Source: Myxococcales bacterium UBA5297
GTDB taxonomy: Bacteria; Myxococcota; Myxococcia; Myxococcales; UBA5297
Direction: 5' to 3'
Assembly (NCBI GenBank): GCA_002408385.1
Contig: DHSB01000161.1
Span: 9,558 to 16,437, forward strand
DNA length: 6,880 nucleotides
The notes below the pieces were generated by a model. It had not been told where the DNA came from. It was given only the letters and a program-made list of their open reading frames with translations, and made no database searches. The translations under genes were made by a program, and so were the position numbers. Of the stretch, positions 6,622 through 6,880 are shown in pieces (within the stretch, counting starts at the first letter, position 1; every line of letters starts with the position of its first letter).

Positions 6622-6880
6622 CTAGTTGGCGGTGATGGTCGCGGTGGCCACGTCGCTGACGAGGCCGGTCGAGTCGTAGACGCGCAGGCGGACGACGTAG
6701 GTGCCGGACCGGTCGGCGCGAAACCAGGGGTTCGAGGCGCTGGCCGAGGGCTGCAGCGAGGCCTGGCTGCCGACCGGGGCCGAGAAGAGCTCCCACTGGA
6801 AGCCGAGGACTTGGCCGAGGCCGCAGCCGTCGATGTCGGCGTCGCTGCTCTCGTTGCCGGCGCCGAGGGCGTCGACCTGG
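6622..6880 (-). CDS. 3' end of a paralogous PKD-like module protein (partial, runs off the right edge)
   Basis: An open frame enters at the right edge and gives 85 complete codons before the TAG at 6622-6624; its start is outside the window. The visible protein reads ...SSDADIDGCGLGQ, then LGFQWELFSAPVGSQASL, ANPWFRADRSGTYVVRLRVYDSTG and ends ATITAN. This is one nearly complete copy of the Cys-type PKD/Ig-like module of the downstream lipoprotein, with the acidic turn plus cysteine, the core Trp, the PAGS-like turn, the F-strand Tyr and the DSTG motif. The protein ends with this module and has no TIG or kelch part after it. The frame was chosen because of this match; a longer ATG-started frame at 6539-6796 encodes an Arg-rich shadow. 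The gene is probably a secreted protein or lipoprotein in one operon with the large gene. Its full architecture is unknown. Confidence 0.88.
   Translation of the reverse strand, partial: QVDALGAGNESSDADIDGCGLGQVLGFQWELFSAPVGSQASLQPSASASNPWFRADRSGTYVVRLRVYDSTGLVSDVATATITAN

Noticed and set aside
6547..6624. Stop-codon readthrough joining the upstream gene to the lipoprotein, since both are in the same frame and the 25 codons between the TAG and the ATG contain no further stop.
   Set aside because: The lipoprotein has its own ribosome-binding site, signal peptide and lipobox, and the intervening codons read as non-protein-like sequence. Frame identity has a one-in-three chance.
6539..6796. An 85-codon ATG-started minus-strand frame across the gene junction.
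   Set aside because: It is Arg-rich and out of frame with the clear PKD-like module ending at 6622; it also overlaps the start of the lipoprotein gene.

Overview
The window is GC-rich bacterial DNA in which everything credible reads on the minus strand. It is dominated by one very large gene (295-6546) for a 2083-residue predicted surface lipoprotein. It also holds the last 85 codons of a related upstream gene entering from the right edge (6622-6880), and a 42-bp hairpin-bearing tandem repeat array at the left edge (1-204), downstream of the big gene. The GC-rich codon use, the lipobox and the lineup of PKD-like, IPT/TIG and kelch modules fit a Myxococcota/Deltaproteobacteria-type genome. That is inference: no marker gene is present to fix the taxon.

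Layout in the direction of transcription (right to left). The 3' end of an upstream gene finishes with one Cys-containing PKD-like module and a TAG. A 75-bp spacer follows, carrying a 7-bp C(UUCG)G-type hairpin and a GGAG ribosome-binding site. The large lipoprotein comes next: signal peptide and lipobox (Cys17); eleven Ig-like/PKD-like modules of about 103 residues (residues 18-1140), most with two conserved cysteines; five IPT/TIG-like domains (1141-1620); and a C-terminal six-blade kelch-like propeller (about 1633-2083) with a fibronectin-III-like insert between blades 2 and 3. About 90 bp after its stop begins the repeat array, which continues past the left edge.

The two genes share strand, module family and a short spacer, so they look like a tandem, probably co-transcribed pair of secreted modular proteins. 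I see no catalytic domain. A long stalk with a propeller at its tip suggests adhesion, matrix or ligand binding at the cell surface, but no substrate can be read from the sequence. The points most worth a second look are a module with a clean 33-residue in-frame loss, the paired-cysteine pattern that disappears together in the lipidated first module, the permuted-looking FnIII insert inside the propeller, and the 42-bp palindromic repeat array.
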